DNA of 64,000 nucleotides from Prolixibacter bellariivorans ATCC BAA-1284 (GTDB lineage Bacteria; Bacteroidota; Bacteroidia; Bacteroidales; Prolixibacteraceae): positions 248,001 through 312,000 of the forward strand of contig NZ_JHXO01000010.1 of NCBI RefSeq assembly GCF_000621705.1. The letters are read 5' to 3'. The notes under the pieces were generated by a model that searched no databases, was not told the origin of the DNA, and saw only the letters and a list, made by a program, of their open reading frames with translations. Numbering within the stretch: position 1 is the first letter of the stretch; every line of letters begins with the position of its first letter. Positions 1 through 8,160 of this stretch are shown here, piece by piece. Made by a program: the position numbers and the translations under genes.

Positions 1-5
1 GCGTC

Positions 6-38
6 CGAAATCGTACACCCCCAGTTCGAAATCGTACA
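6..38 (+). promoter_or_regulatory. Tandem activator-type sites, 21 bp apart
   Basis: The 12-mer CGAAATCGTACA occurs at 6-17 and again, identical, at 27-38. The 21-bp period is two helical turns, so both copies face the same side of the DNA. They lie about 70-100 bp upstream of a candidate sigma-54 core promoter, which is the usual place for an enhancer-binding-protein site. The repeat is seen directly; the regulator is not in the window and may be encoded just to the left. Confidence 0.55.
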
Positions 39-103
39 ATTTCTTCACAGTGCACAAATCCGGGGAAATACGCTTATATCTCAATTTGTGCCAATTACAC
101 CCT

Positions 104-120
104 TTGGCACATCTATTGGT
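104..120 (+). promoter_or_regulatory. Candidate sigma-54 promoter of the ABC efflux operon
   Basis: TTGGCAC, five bases, then TTGGT fits the -24/-12 pattern TGGCAC-N5-TTGC, with GG at 106-107 and one mismatch at the -12 C. The expected start of transcription near 131 leaves a leader of about 145 nt before the ATPase gene. The -24 box also forms the right arm of a perfect inverted repeat, TGTGCCAA (87-94) and TTGGCACA (104-111), so an operator reading is also possible. The stretch 1-276 holds no gene. Confidence 0.5.
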
Positions 121-276
121 AAAAGCATTTTCGGGATGTAACGTTAAACGTGGAATATTATCCGTTATTTATTGTAACTATTTCACCCCGGAGTTAGTCT
201 AACCTTCCGGAGTTAATAATTTTTACGAATGATTTTTCCGCATAAAAGTTCCCATCCGAACACAAAACCTTGAACA

Positions 277-1014
277 ATGATACAGATCAACAATTTGCAC
301 AAGTCGTACGTAACGGGGAATAACAGCCTACACGTTCTGAAAGGTCTGAACCTGGAAATTGAAGAGGGAGAATTCGTTTCCATCATGGGCTCATCGGGTT
401 CCGGTAAGTCGACTTTGTTGAACATCCTCGGCATTCTCGATAATTATGACGAAGGAGCTTACTCGCTCGACGGTCACCTGATGCAAGACATGAATGAGAC
501 GCAGGCTGCCCGGACACGCAATAAAATGATTGGATTCATCTTTCAATCATTCAACCTGATATCGTTCAAAAATGCGATGGAGAATGTTGCCTTACCGCTC
601 TACTACAAAGGCATTTCGCGTAAAAAACGGAATCAGATGGCCATGGAATTCCTGGAAAAACTGGGACTGAAGGAATGGGCACATCATATGCCCAATGAAC
701 TTTCCGGAGGACAACGCCAACGGGTGGCCATTGCCCGTGCACTGATTTCCAAACCACGCATCATTCTGGCCGACGAACCCACCGGTGCACTCGATACACA
801 AACCTCGTACGAGGTGATGGAAATGCTGAAGCAAATCAATGACGAAGGGATTACCGTCATTATCGTTACCCACGAATATGACATCGCCGCCATGACCCAG
901 AAAATCATCCGCCTGAAAGATGGTGTGATTGAAGAGATAATCAAAAATGGCGATTTAAAGTCCTTCCAGGCGCAGTACAACCGTAACATCAATAAACCAG
1001 AGCATCATGTTTGA
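277..1014 (+). CDS. ABC transporter ATP-binding protein (MacB/LolD type)
   Basis: This 245-residue cytoplasmic ATPase would power an FtsX-type export complex. Walker A GSSGSGKS is at residues 38-45, the Q-loop glutamine at 90, signature LSGGQRQR at 142-149, Walker B IILADEP at 162-168, and the H-loop histidine at 199. The length is normal for the LolD/MacB ATPase family. The stop overlaps the next gene by 8 bp, so translation is probably coupled. Both permeases, a periplasmic adaptor and a TolC protein follow, which points to a tripartite efflux or lipoprotein/macrolide export machine. The substrate cannot be told from sequence. A sigma-54-like promoter precedes the gene. Confidence 0.95.
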   Translation: MIQINNLHKSYVTGNNSLHVLKGLNLEIEEGEFVSIMGSSGSGKSTLLNILGILDNYDEGAYSLDGHLMQDMNETQAARTRNKMIGFIFQSFNLISFKNAMENVALPLYYKGISRKKRNQMAMEFLEKLGLKEWAHHMPNELSGGQRQRVAIARALISKPRIILADEPTGALDTQTSYEVMEMLKQINDEGITVIIVTHEYDIAAMTQKIIRLKDGVIEEIIKNGDLKSFQAQYNRNINKPEHHV

Positions 1015-2263
1015 TATCGATGTATGGCAAGAAATTTTCAGCACCATCCGGAAGAACAAGCTCCGTACTTTTCTCACCGGTTTCTCGGTGGCTTGGGGTA
1101 TCTTCATGTTAATGATACTCCTCGGGTCGGGAAACGGGTTACAGAACGGTGTTAAACAGGAGTTTGCCAGCAATGCCGTTAATGCTATGTGGATTTGGAC
1201 CGGCGAAACCAGTATGCCGTATAAAGGAATGAAAACCGGACGGCCTATTCGTTTTAACAACCAGGATTATACCTTTCTGACCAACAAAGTGAAAGGACTG
1301 GACGAAGTCTCTTCCCGCTTCTATTTGCCTGGCGATACCAACTATGCATACGGTAACGAATACGGCTCATTTACGACCGTTACCTGCCATCCGGCTCTTC
1401 GGGATGTTGAAAATATAAAGTTGAGCAAAGGCCGCTTTATCAACCATAAGGATATTACCGACTACCGCAAGTCGATTGTCATCGGAAAAGACATTGCCAA
1501 GGCACTCTTCAAAGAAGAAGATCCCATTGGAAAATATATCAAGGTAAATGATGTTCCATTCAAAGTAGTTGGTGTTAGCCACGACCCTGACAACCGCAAC
1601 GACCGAACGGCCTACATGCCGGTTTCCACGGCTCAGCGTATTTTCAACGGAGGTAACCGGGTACACAGCTTTGCGGTTACCACGAAAATGGTGACTTCGG
1701 CCAAACAGGCAGAAGCCATTACCAAAGAAGTTCGTGAAGCACTCGCCCAGCGGCACAAATTCAATCCCGACGATAAACGGGCGATGGGCGCTTTCAATAT
1801 GCTGACGGAGTATTTGCGTACCATGAAGATTTTCCAGGGCATCAAAATATTTGTCTGGATTATTGGTATCGGAACCCTGATTGCGGGCATCGTCGGTGTA
1901 AGCAACATCATGCTGATTTTGGTGAAAGAACGAACCCGCGAAATTGGCGTCCGGAAAGCATTGGGCGCATCTCCCCGCTCCGTTATCGGTCTTATCCTGA
2001 TGGAATCGATCCTGATAACCACCGTTGCCGGATACATTGGACTGACCCTGGGTGTCGGCATTATGGAGGGAGTGAATTATGTACTCGAGCAAATGTCTGC
2101 TTCGGGCGGAGGTGACGGAATCTTCTTCCGCAATCCAACCGTCGACTTTGGTACCGCCATTTCAGCCACTTTAATCCTGGTTTTATCAGGCGCTATTGCC
2201 GGATACATTCCAGCAAAAAAAGCGGCCAATGTAAAACCCATTGAAGCCCTTCGCGATGAATAA
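1007..2263 (+). CDS. ABC transporter permease, MacB/FtsX type (first copy)
   Basis: This 418-residue inner-membrane permease has one N-terminal membrane helix (about 21-42), a large periplasmic MacB_PCD domain (about 45-270), and three C-terminal helices of the FtsX domain (about 281-306, 325-350, 383-403). The cytoplasmic loop carries the family motif ERTREIGVRKALGA and the protein ends in KPIEALRDE, as is typical. It is clearly paralogous to the next gene (similar N-terminus, same ERTREIG loop, same tail), so the two probably form a heterodimer fed by the upstream ATPase. The ATG at 1007 lies inside the end of that ATPase gene. Confidence 0.93.
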   Translation: MFDIDVWQEIFSTIRKNKLRTFLTGFSVAWGIFMLMILLGSGNGLQNGVKQEFASNAVNAMWIWTGETSMPYKGMKTGRPIRFNNQDYTFLTNKVKGLDEVSSRFYLPGDTNYAYGNEYGSFTTVTCHPALRDVENIKLSKGRFINHKDITDYRKSIVIGKDIAKALFKEEDPIGKYIKVNDVPFKVVGVSHDPDNRNDRTAYMPVSTAQRIFNGGNRVHSFAVTTKMVTSAKQAEAITKEVREALAQRHKFNPDDKRAMGAFNMLTEYLRTMKIFQGIKIFVWIIGIGTLIAGIVGVSNIMLILVKERTREIGVRKALGASPRSVIGLILMESILITTVAGYIGLTLGVGIMEGVNYVLEQMSASGGGDGIFFRNPTVDFGTAISATLILVLSGAIAGYIPAKKAANVKPIEALRDE

Positions 2264-2316
2264 GGAAAGGGAGAATTCAAAATTAAGAAATCAATAACCT
2301 GCTTAAAATCCTGATC

Positions 2317-3585
2317 ATGTTTGACATCGAACGCTGGAACGAAATATGGAACGCCCTGACAAAGAACAAACTCAGGAGCTTTCTCACCGCCTTCGGGGTT
2401 TTCTGGGGAATCTTCATGCTGATTGTGATGACCGGTGCCGGAAACGGATTGAAACACGGTATTTACGACGGTGTATCAAAGTTTGCTGTTAATTCTGCCT
2501 TTATGTGGACCCAGCGAACCGGCGAGCCCTACAAAGGTTTTAAACGCGGCCGTTTCTGGAACATGAATACTACTGATATTACCTATATCGAAGACCACGT
2601 TCAAGGTATTAAATACCTGGCTCCAAAGCTTTTTGGCTGGAAGGAACGCGGCGGAGACAATACCGTTCGCGATAACCGGACCGGCGCCTTTAATATTGCA
2701 GGAGATTATCCGGTGTATACCAAAATCGACCCGGTTTCCATGGTAAAAGGCCGTTGGATCAACGAAATTGATATACGCAATAAGAGAAAAGTGTGTGTGA
2801 TTGGTGAAAAAGTAGAGGAGAGTATGTTCGATAAAAGCGAGAATCCTATCGGGAAATACCTCAAAGTATCAGGCGTATATTTCCAGGTCATCGGGGTACT
2901 GAAACCCGAAACACGCGTCAATTTTAACGGACGCAAGGAAGAGACCATCTTTCTTCCGTTCACCACCATGCAACAAGCCTACAACTACGGAAACGAAGTT
3001 CACTTGATTGCTGTCACATCAAAAAAAGGTGTATCCGTCAGTAGCCTTGAAGACCAGATACTCACCATCATTAAAAAGCGGCACTCTATTGCTCCGAAAG
3101 ATGAACAGGCAATCAGAAGCATCAATATCGAAAAACAGTTTCAACAGATGAACGGCCTTTTCCTTGGCATCAGTATTCTGACCTGGATTGTGGGAATCGG
3201 AACATTGCTGGCCGGAGTGATTGGCGTCAGTAATATCATGCTGGTGATTGTAAAAGAGCGTACCCGCGAAATTGGAATACAACGTGCTCTTGGAGCGACT
3301 CCAAAAGTCATTATTTCACAAATTGTACTCGAAAGTGTGGTCCTGACCACCCTGGCCGGCTACATCGGTCTGTCATTGGGCGTCGGACTTCTGGAGCTTA
3401 TCAGCAACGTTCTGGCGAAAATGAACAGCGGAGGTGACGGTGTCTTCTATAAAGATCCGACAATTGATCTTCCGGTAGCACTCGCTGCACTAGCCGTATT
3501 GATTCTGGCCGGGTTGTTTGCCGGTTCTATTCCGGCGAAGCGGGCTCTGCAAATAAAACCCATCGACGCGTTACGCGACGAATAA
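2317..3585 (+). CDS. ABC transporter permease, MacB/FtsX type (second copy)
   Basis: This 422-residue permease has the same plan as its upstream neighbour: an N-terminal helix, a periplasmic MacB_PCD domain, then three FtsX helices with the loop ERTREIGIQRALGA and the tail KPIDALRDE. The start MFDIERWNEIWNAL matches the neighbour's MFDIDVWQEIFSTI, so tandem duplication is the likely origin. The 53-bp gap from the first copy contains no terminator. Two different permeases per ATPase suggest a heterodimeric membrane core. Substrate unknown; MacB-like export of peptides, lipids or drugs is possible. Confidence 0.93.
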   Translation: MFDIERWNEIWNALTKNKLRSFLTAFGVFWGIFMLIVMTGAGNGLKHGIYDGVSKFAVNSAFMWTQRTGEPYKGFKRGRFWNMNTTDITYIEDHVQGIKYLAPKLFGWKERGGDNTVRDNRTGAFNIAGDYPVYTKIDPVSMVKGRWINEIDIRNKRKVCVIGEKVEESMFDKSENPIGKYLKVSGVYFQVIGVLKPETRVNFNGRKEETIFLPFTTMQQAYNYGNEVHLIAVTSKKGVSVSSLEDQILTIIKKRHSIAPKDEQAIRSINIEKQFQQMNGLFLGISILTWIVGIGTLLAGVIGVSNIMLVIVKERTREIGIQRALGATPKVIISQIVLESVVLTTLAGYIGLSLGVGLLELISNVLAKMNSGGDGVFYKDPTIDLPVALAALAVLILAGLFAGSIPAKRALQIKPIDALRDE

Positions 3586-3641
3586 ACAACGCATTAAAGA
3601 GATAATTAATAAAATTGGATGAACCACAAAATCTGCCTAAA

Positions 3642-4745
3642 ATGAAAAAGTTTTTCAAAATCTTCGGATTCGTTTTACTGGGGGTAATATTCCTCGGAAC
3701 ACTGGGCTTCCTGTATCAAAAATCACAGGCTAAGCCAGATGTATTTAAAGATGAAACTCCGCTTATCACGAACATAATCCAAAAGACGGTTGCCACCGGT
3801 TCGGTCGTCCCGCGTAAAGAAGTGGAAGTAAAACCTCAGGTTTCCGGTATCATTCAGGACTTATATGTACAAGCCGGCGATACCGTTAAGGAGGGCGATG
3901 TTCTGGCCAAGGTAAAAATCATTCCGGATATGGTGAACCTGAATGCCGCTGAGGCCCGGGTAACCAAAGCTAAAATCAGCTTCGAAGATGCCAAACTTGA
4001 CTATGACCGTCAATCTAAACTTTTCGAGAAGCAGGTCGTTTCGCGTGAAGATTACCAGAAAGCGAAGCTAACGTACGACGGAGCACAAGCGGAAGTGGAA
4101 GCTGCTGAAAACAATCTGGATTTGATTCGTAAGGGAGTGACTAAAACCTCGCAGAAGACCACCAATACACTTATCCGTGCGACCATCGACGGTATGGTGC
4201 TCGACGTACCCGTAAAAGTGGGAAATTCGGTTATCCAGTCAAATACATTTAACGACGGTACCACCATCGCTACGCTGGCTGACATGAACGATATGATTTT
4301 CGACGGAAAAGTGGATGAAACCGAAGTGGGAAAAATCAAAGAAGGAATGAATATCGAGCTCACCATTGGTGCCATCGAGCATGAGAAATTTGACGCAACG
4401 CTTGAGTATATTTCTCCGAAAGGTGAAGAAGAAAACGGCGCCATTCAGTTTGAAATTAAAGCGAATGTCAACCTGAAAAAAGACCAGTTTATCCGTGCAG
4501 GATACAGTGCAAATGCCGATATTGTACTGGCTCGTCGCGATAGTGTGCTGGCCGTTCCGGAAGGGTTGCTTCAGTTCGATAATGATTCGGCCTACGTAGA
4601 AGTAGAAACACAACCGCAACAGTACGAAAAACGCTATGTGGAAACCGGATTATCCGATGGTATCAACATCGAAATCAAAGACGGTATCACCAAGGACGAC
4701 CATCTGAAAGGTCCCAAAGTGGAACCCGGTTCAAAGGATAGCTAA
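3642..4745 (+). CDS. Periplasmic adaptor (HlyD/RND-type membrane fusion protein)
   Basis: This protein links the inner-membrane permeases to the outer-membrane TolC channel. A membrane anchor (about residues 6-24) is followed by a biotinyl-lipoyl-like half (V-x-x-G-V-V-P-R-K-E-V-E-V-K-P-x-V-S-G), an alpha-helical hairpin rich in Ala/Glu/Lys, the second lipoyl half, and beta-barrel domains. The ATG at 3642 (367 residues) is preferred because it sits directly before the anchor; an in-frame TTG at 3615 would add nine residues, and TTG starts are rare here. It lies 56 bp after the second permease and in the same operon. Confidence 0.9.
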   Translation: MKKFFKIFGFVLLGVIFLGTLGFLYQKSQAKPDVFKDETPLITNIIQKTVATGSVVPRKEVEVKPQVSGIIQDLYVQAGDTVKEGDVLAKVKIIPDMVNLNAAEARVTKAKISFEDAKLDYDRQSKLFEKQVVSREDYQKAKLTYDGAQAEVEAAENNLDLIRKGVTKTSQKTTNTLIRATIDGMVLDVPVKVGNSVIQSNTFNDGTTIATLADMNDMIFDGKVDETEVGKIKEGMNIELTIGAIEHEKFDATLEYISPKGEEENGAIQFEIKANVNLKKDQFIRAGYSANADIVLARRDSVLAVPEGLLQFDNDSAYVEVETQPQQYEKRYVETGLSDGINIEIKDGITKDDHLKGPKVEPGSKDS

Positions 4746-4755
4746 AAATAAATTG

Positions 4756-4767
4756 CCCCGAAAGGGG
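4756..4767 (+). other. Small hairpin with GAAA tetraloop between adaptor and TolC genes
   Basis: CCCC-GAAA-GGGG, 11 bp after the adaptor stop, forms a four-pair stem closed by a GNRA loop. No run of T follows, so it is more likely an mRNA processing or stability element than a terminator. Confidence 0.4.
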
Positions 4768-4824
4768 TAACACCCAAAACGTTTAAGTAAATTAGCATAA
4801 CGTCGAAATAAAAAATTATAATCC

Positions 4825-6171
4825 ATGAGTCGACTAATCTATGCCATCGCTTTTTTAATACTGGTAAGCATTAGCAACATTCTTAAGGCACAGGATACAC
4901 CAAATGCCTGGTCGCTGAAAGAGTGTATCGATTATGCCATTAAGAACAATATCCAGGTTAAGCAAGGCGAATTGAGCACACAACTACAGGAAAATTCACT
5001 ACGAAAAGCAAAAGCAGACCGTTACCCGAATTTAACTTCTCAAGCATCACAAAACGAAAGCTATGGTCGTTCATTGACCTACAGCAATACCTATGAGAAC
5101 ATCAACTCATCGCAAACGAATTTTAACTTAAGCACCAATGTTCCTGTTTTTGCAGGTATGCAAATCAACAATAACATTAAAGCGAAAAATTTCGATTTGA
5201 AAGCCTCAATGGAGGATTTGCAGAAGGTGAAGGATAACATTACCATGAATATTGCCTCTGCCTACCTCGAGATTCTGTTTTCGCAGGAACTGGTGAAAGT
5301 GTCGGAAGAGCAGCTAGCTGTTACCAAACAACAGATTCAGCAAACCCAGGAGAAGGTTGATGCCGGAGCCCTGGCCAAAGGCAGTTTGCTGGATATCCAG
5401 GCACAGGCAGCCAAAGAGGAATTGACATTGGTGGATAACCAAAATCAGCTGAAGTTGAATTACCTGAAACTGGCTCAGTTGCTCGAACTTGATTCGTACA
5501 AGAATTTCGACATTCAGAAACCGGAATTGCCGACAATCAGAGCCGAAGCGTCACTCATGTCGGCTACAGAAGTGTATAAAAACGCTTTGGCATTATGGCC
5601 GGATATTAAGTCGACGGAATACAAACTGCAAAGCTCCGAATATCAGCTGAAGGCTGCAAAGGGGACAAATTATCCAACGGTTAGTTTGTACGGCAACTAT
5701 TTCAACCTGTACAACAACAAATATACCGATACGCAGGGCAATGAAATCTCGTTTAAGGACCAGTTGAAAAACAACGAGCGGAAAGGATTTGGTCTTCAAA
5801 TGGACATTCCGATATTTAACCGGTTGCAAAACAAGACTCAAATTGACAATGCAAAAATCAATGTACTCAGTAAACAGCTCGATGTAGAGAATGCGAAAAA
5901 AGCACTTCGTAAGGATATCGAAACGGCTGAAACCAATGCAATAGCTGCCCTGAACAGGTACACTTCGAACCAAAAGGCAGTCGCAGCCATGCAGGAAGCA
6001 TTCCGTTATTCGGAAGAAAAGTACAATGTTGGTTTGGTAAATGCTCTTGAGTATAACCAGGCCAAAAATAACCTGGCCAAAGCACAATCGGATTTACTGC
6101 AAGCCAAGTACGAATTCATTTTCCGCACTAAAATCCTCGACTTTTACCGCGGAATACCCATTGAATTGTAA
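4825..6171 (+). CDS. TolC-family outer membrane efflux protein
   Basis: This 448-residue outer-membrane channel protein would complete the tripartite exporter. It has a signal peptide ending near residue 22 (KAQD), then the two internally similar halves of an OEP protein; WSLKECIDYAIKNN near the N-terminus is the hallmark start of the first half. Long Ala/Gln/Lys/Glu-rich stretches correspond to the coiled-coil periplasmic tunnel. It lies 79 bp after the adaptor gene and is followed by a strong terminator, so it closes the first transcription unit. Confidence 0.93.
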   Translation: MSRLIYAIAFLILVSISNILKAQDTPNAWSLKECIDYAIKNNIQVKQGELSTQLQENSLRKAKADRYPNLTSQASQNESYGRSLTYSNTYENINSSQTNFNLSTNVPVFAGMQINNNIKAKNFDLKASMEDLQKVKDNITMNIASAYLEILFSQELVKVSEEQLAVTKQQIQQTQEKVDAGALAKGSLLDIQAQAAKEELTLVDNQNQLKLNYLKLAQLLELDSYKNFDIQKPELPTIRAEASLMSATEVYKNALALWPDIKSTEYKLQSSEYQLKAAKGTNYPTVSLYGNYFNLYNNKYTDTQGNEISFKDQLKNNERKGFGLQMDIPIFNRLQNKTQIDNAKINVLSKQLDVENAKKALRKDIETAETNAIAALNRYTSNQKAVAAMQEAFRYSEEKYNVGLVNALEYNQAKNNLAKAQSDLLQAKYEFIFRTKILDFYRGIPIEL

Positions 6172-6205
6172 TCCGAAAGATTTTGTGAAGAACTTTTATT
6201 CTATA

Positions 6206-6242
6206 AAGAAAGCCGCCTGAGAAATCGGGCGGCTTTCTTTTT
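6206..6242 (+). terminator. Rho-independent terminator after TolC gene
   Basis: A perfect 12-bp stem (6206-6217 with 6228-6239), a 10-nt loop and a T-rich tail lie 35 bp after the TolC stop. This separates the second adaptor gene from the first five genes. Confidence 0.88.
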
Positions 6243-6406
6243 GCTTCCTCCTAAATCCTGTTATCGCCAAAAGAGCAGACAAACGATTCGAAAACTTCTT
6301 ATGTTAATACTTTACAACCTTTTCGGTTGAAGGCAAATAATTGTAACTTTAAGGAACGTTACTTTCGTTTTGTGGTCAACCATGTAGTCATAATACCGTA
6401 ACCCGT

Positions 6407-7735
6407 ATGAAGAAGAAAAAAAGGAGTTTTCGTCTGCTCATCATCGTTGTTCTTGCAGTTATCATTCTGCTCGTTGTAGGTAAAAAAGCCGGCTGGTTCG
6501 GAAAAGAATTTGCCACCCGTGTAGCCGTTGAAAAAGCCGAGAAGAAAGACATTACCGAAATCATTACGGCGAATGGTAAAATTGAACCGCAAACGGAAGT
6601 AAAAATCAGCCCGGAAGTTCCCGGTGAAATTATTGAACTTCCCGTGAAGGAGGGCGATGAAGTAAAGGAAGGCGACTTACTGGCTATCATCAAGCCCGAT
6701 ATTTACATTTCCAATCTCAACCGGTTGCGTGCCAGCCTGAATACCCAAAAAGCACGATTAGCGCAGTCAGAAGCACAATTGACCGAGAAAAAACTGAACT
6801 TCGACCGGTCACAACAACTTTACAAGCAGCAAACCATCTCTCAGTCCGATTTTCAATCGGCAGAAGCGGCCTATAAAGTCGCTGTTTCCGAGGTCGAAGC
6901 AGCACGATACATGGTGAAAAGTGCGGAATCGAGTGTGCAGGAATCCCAGGAAAACCTGACCAAAACGAAAATATATGCGCCTATTACGGGAACAATTTCG
7001 AAATTGAATGTCGAGAAAGGCGAACGTGTGGTTGGGACCAACCAGTTTGCCGGTACCGAACTGATGACCGTGGCCAACCTCAATAGCATGGAAGTGAAGG
7101 TAGAAGTGAATGAAAACGATATCGTAAAAGTACAGCTAGGTGATACCGCACTCGTGGAGATTGACGCGTATGTCAACCGAAAGTTTAAAGGTATTGTGAC
7201 CGAAATTGCCAGCTCGGCCAATGTAACGGGTACCTCTACTGACCAGGTTACCAACTTCGATGTAAAGATTTTATTGCTGCAGAGTTCCTACAACGACTTG
7301 CTGAAAAAACCATCGGATCGTTATCCTTTCCTACCGGGAATGTCAGCCACCGTCGATATCCGGACCAATACCCGCAACGGCGTAATTACTGTTCCCATCC
7401 AGGCCGTTACCACCCGAAGCGAAAAAGGTGAAGCCAAGAATGAAACCACTGGTTTACAACGGGAAAACAGTGATGGAACCGATGAAGCAACAAACGGCAA
7501 ACCGAAACCTGAAGCCAAACAGCACGAGGTTGTCTTTGTGTATAATGACGGTGTTGTGCGTGAAAAGCAGGTTAAAACCGGTATTCAGGATAATGTCAAC
7601 ATCCAAATAGAGGATGGCCTGAAAGATGGCGAAGAAGTGGTTGTAGCTCCTTACGGACTTATTTCACGTACGCTGAAAGATTCCATGACGGTAGAGGTCG
7701 TTCCGATAGATGATCTGTACAAGACGAAGAAGTAA
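6407..7735 (+). CDS. Second periplasmic adaptor (HlyD/RND-type), possible partner of the ABC efflux system
   Basis: This 442-residue adaptor has a membrane anchor at about residues 5-24, lipoyl halves (K-I-E-P-Q-T-E-V-K-I-S-P-E-V-P-G-E-I), a coiled-coil hairpin (about 105-185) and beta-barrel domains. Between the barrel and the C-terminal part is a hydrophilic insertion (about 345-375, rich in Glu, Lys, Asn, Gly) not seen in the first adaptor. It follows a terminator and about 165 bp of noncoding DNA, so it probably has its own promoter. It is not a close copy of the first adaptor; it may substitute for it or serve a permease encoded elsewhere. Confidence 0.9.
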   Translation: MKKKKRSFRLLIIVVLAVIILLVVGKKAGWFGKEFATRVAVEKAEKKDITEIITANGKIEPQTEVKISPEVPGEIIELPVKEGDEVKEGDLLAIIKPDIYISNLNRLRASLNTQKARLAQSEAQLTEKKLNFDRSQQLYKQQTISQSDFQSAEAAYKVAVSEVEAARYMVKSAESSVQESQENLTKTKIYAPITGTISKLNVEKGERVVGTNQFAGTELMTVANLNSMEVKVEVNENDIVKVQLGDTALVEIDAYVNRKFKGIVTEIASSANVTGTSTDQVTNFDVKILLLQSSYNDLLKKPSDRYPFLPGMSATVDIRTNTRNGVITVPIQAVTTRSEKGEAKNETTGLQRENSDGTDEATNGKPKPEAKQHEVVFVYNDGVVREKQVKTGIQDNVNIQIEDGLKDGEEVVVAPYGLISRTLKDSMTVEVVPIDDLYKTKK

Positions 7736-7780
7736 GCCTCCCGAATTGAAATGTTTTTAACCTGTGCCGGGAACTTTTCA

Positions 7781-7948
7781 GGATGCCCCGTTTAAAAATA
7801 TATGTACCCAGAACATATTTTAGGGTGTGCCGCAGGAAAAAGTATGTATCCAGAACATTTTTTGAGGTGCCCCGTTTGAAAAAATATGTATGCTCAACAT
7901 GTTTTGACCACTGCTCCGGGAGAAAGTATGTATGCTCAACATGTTTCA
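7781..7948. repeat. Tandem repeat, four 42-bp units
   Basis: Four contiguous degenerate 42-bp units occupy 7781-7822, 7823-7864, 7865-7906 and 7907-7948, with partial units on both sides. Each contains TATGTA followed by a CAACAT or GAACAT core and T-rich end; units 3 and 4 share TATGCTCAACATGTTT. On the minus strand the units read as a 14-residue repeat, but no gene signals support translation. The rest of the 425-bp gap 7736-8160, which lies between convergent genes, shows nothing else. Confidence 0.85.
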
Positions 7949-8160
7949 AGCAGTGCTCATAGAAAAAGTAGTATGCCCCAGTCTGTTCAGCCGCTTGTGT
8001 CCTTGACGCAGAGAATCGATTTCATGATTTCCTTCATCCCGGACAGGATGATATATGGTTAGAAGAATGATAGCAGATAAGAATATATACGACTCTCCGG
8101 GAGTTTCCCATACAATTATTCAAGATTCTCAATCACGAAGGGATTCAGGAGCAACATAGG

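Noticed and set aside
4782-4791. TTTA-AG-TAAA before the TolC gene as another copy of the AG-centred palindrome
   Set aside because: The arms are only 4 bp of A/T, likely by chance in AT-rich DNA.
7781-7948. CRISPR array
   Set aside because: The repeats are contiguous, without spacers, and degenerate; no cas gene is nearby.
7659-7949. Minus-strand frame with a 14-residue repeat (KHVEHTYF type) over the 42-bp array
   Set aside because: It results from the 42-bp periodicity being divisible by three; it overlaps the adaptor gene and lacks gene signals.
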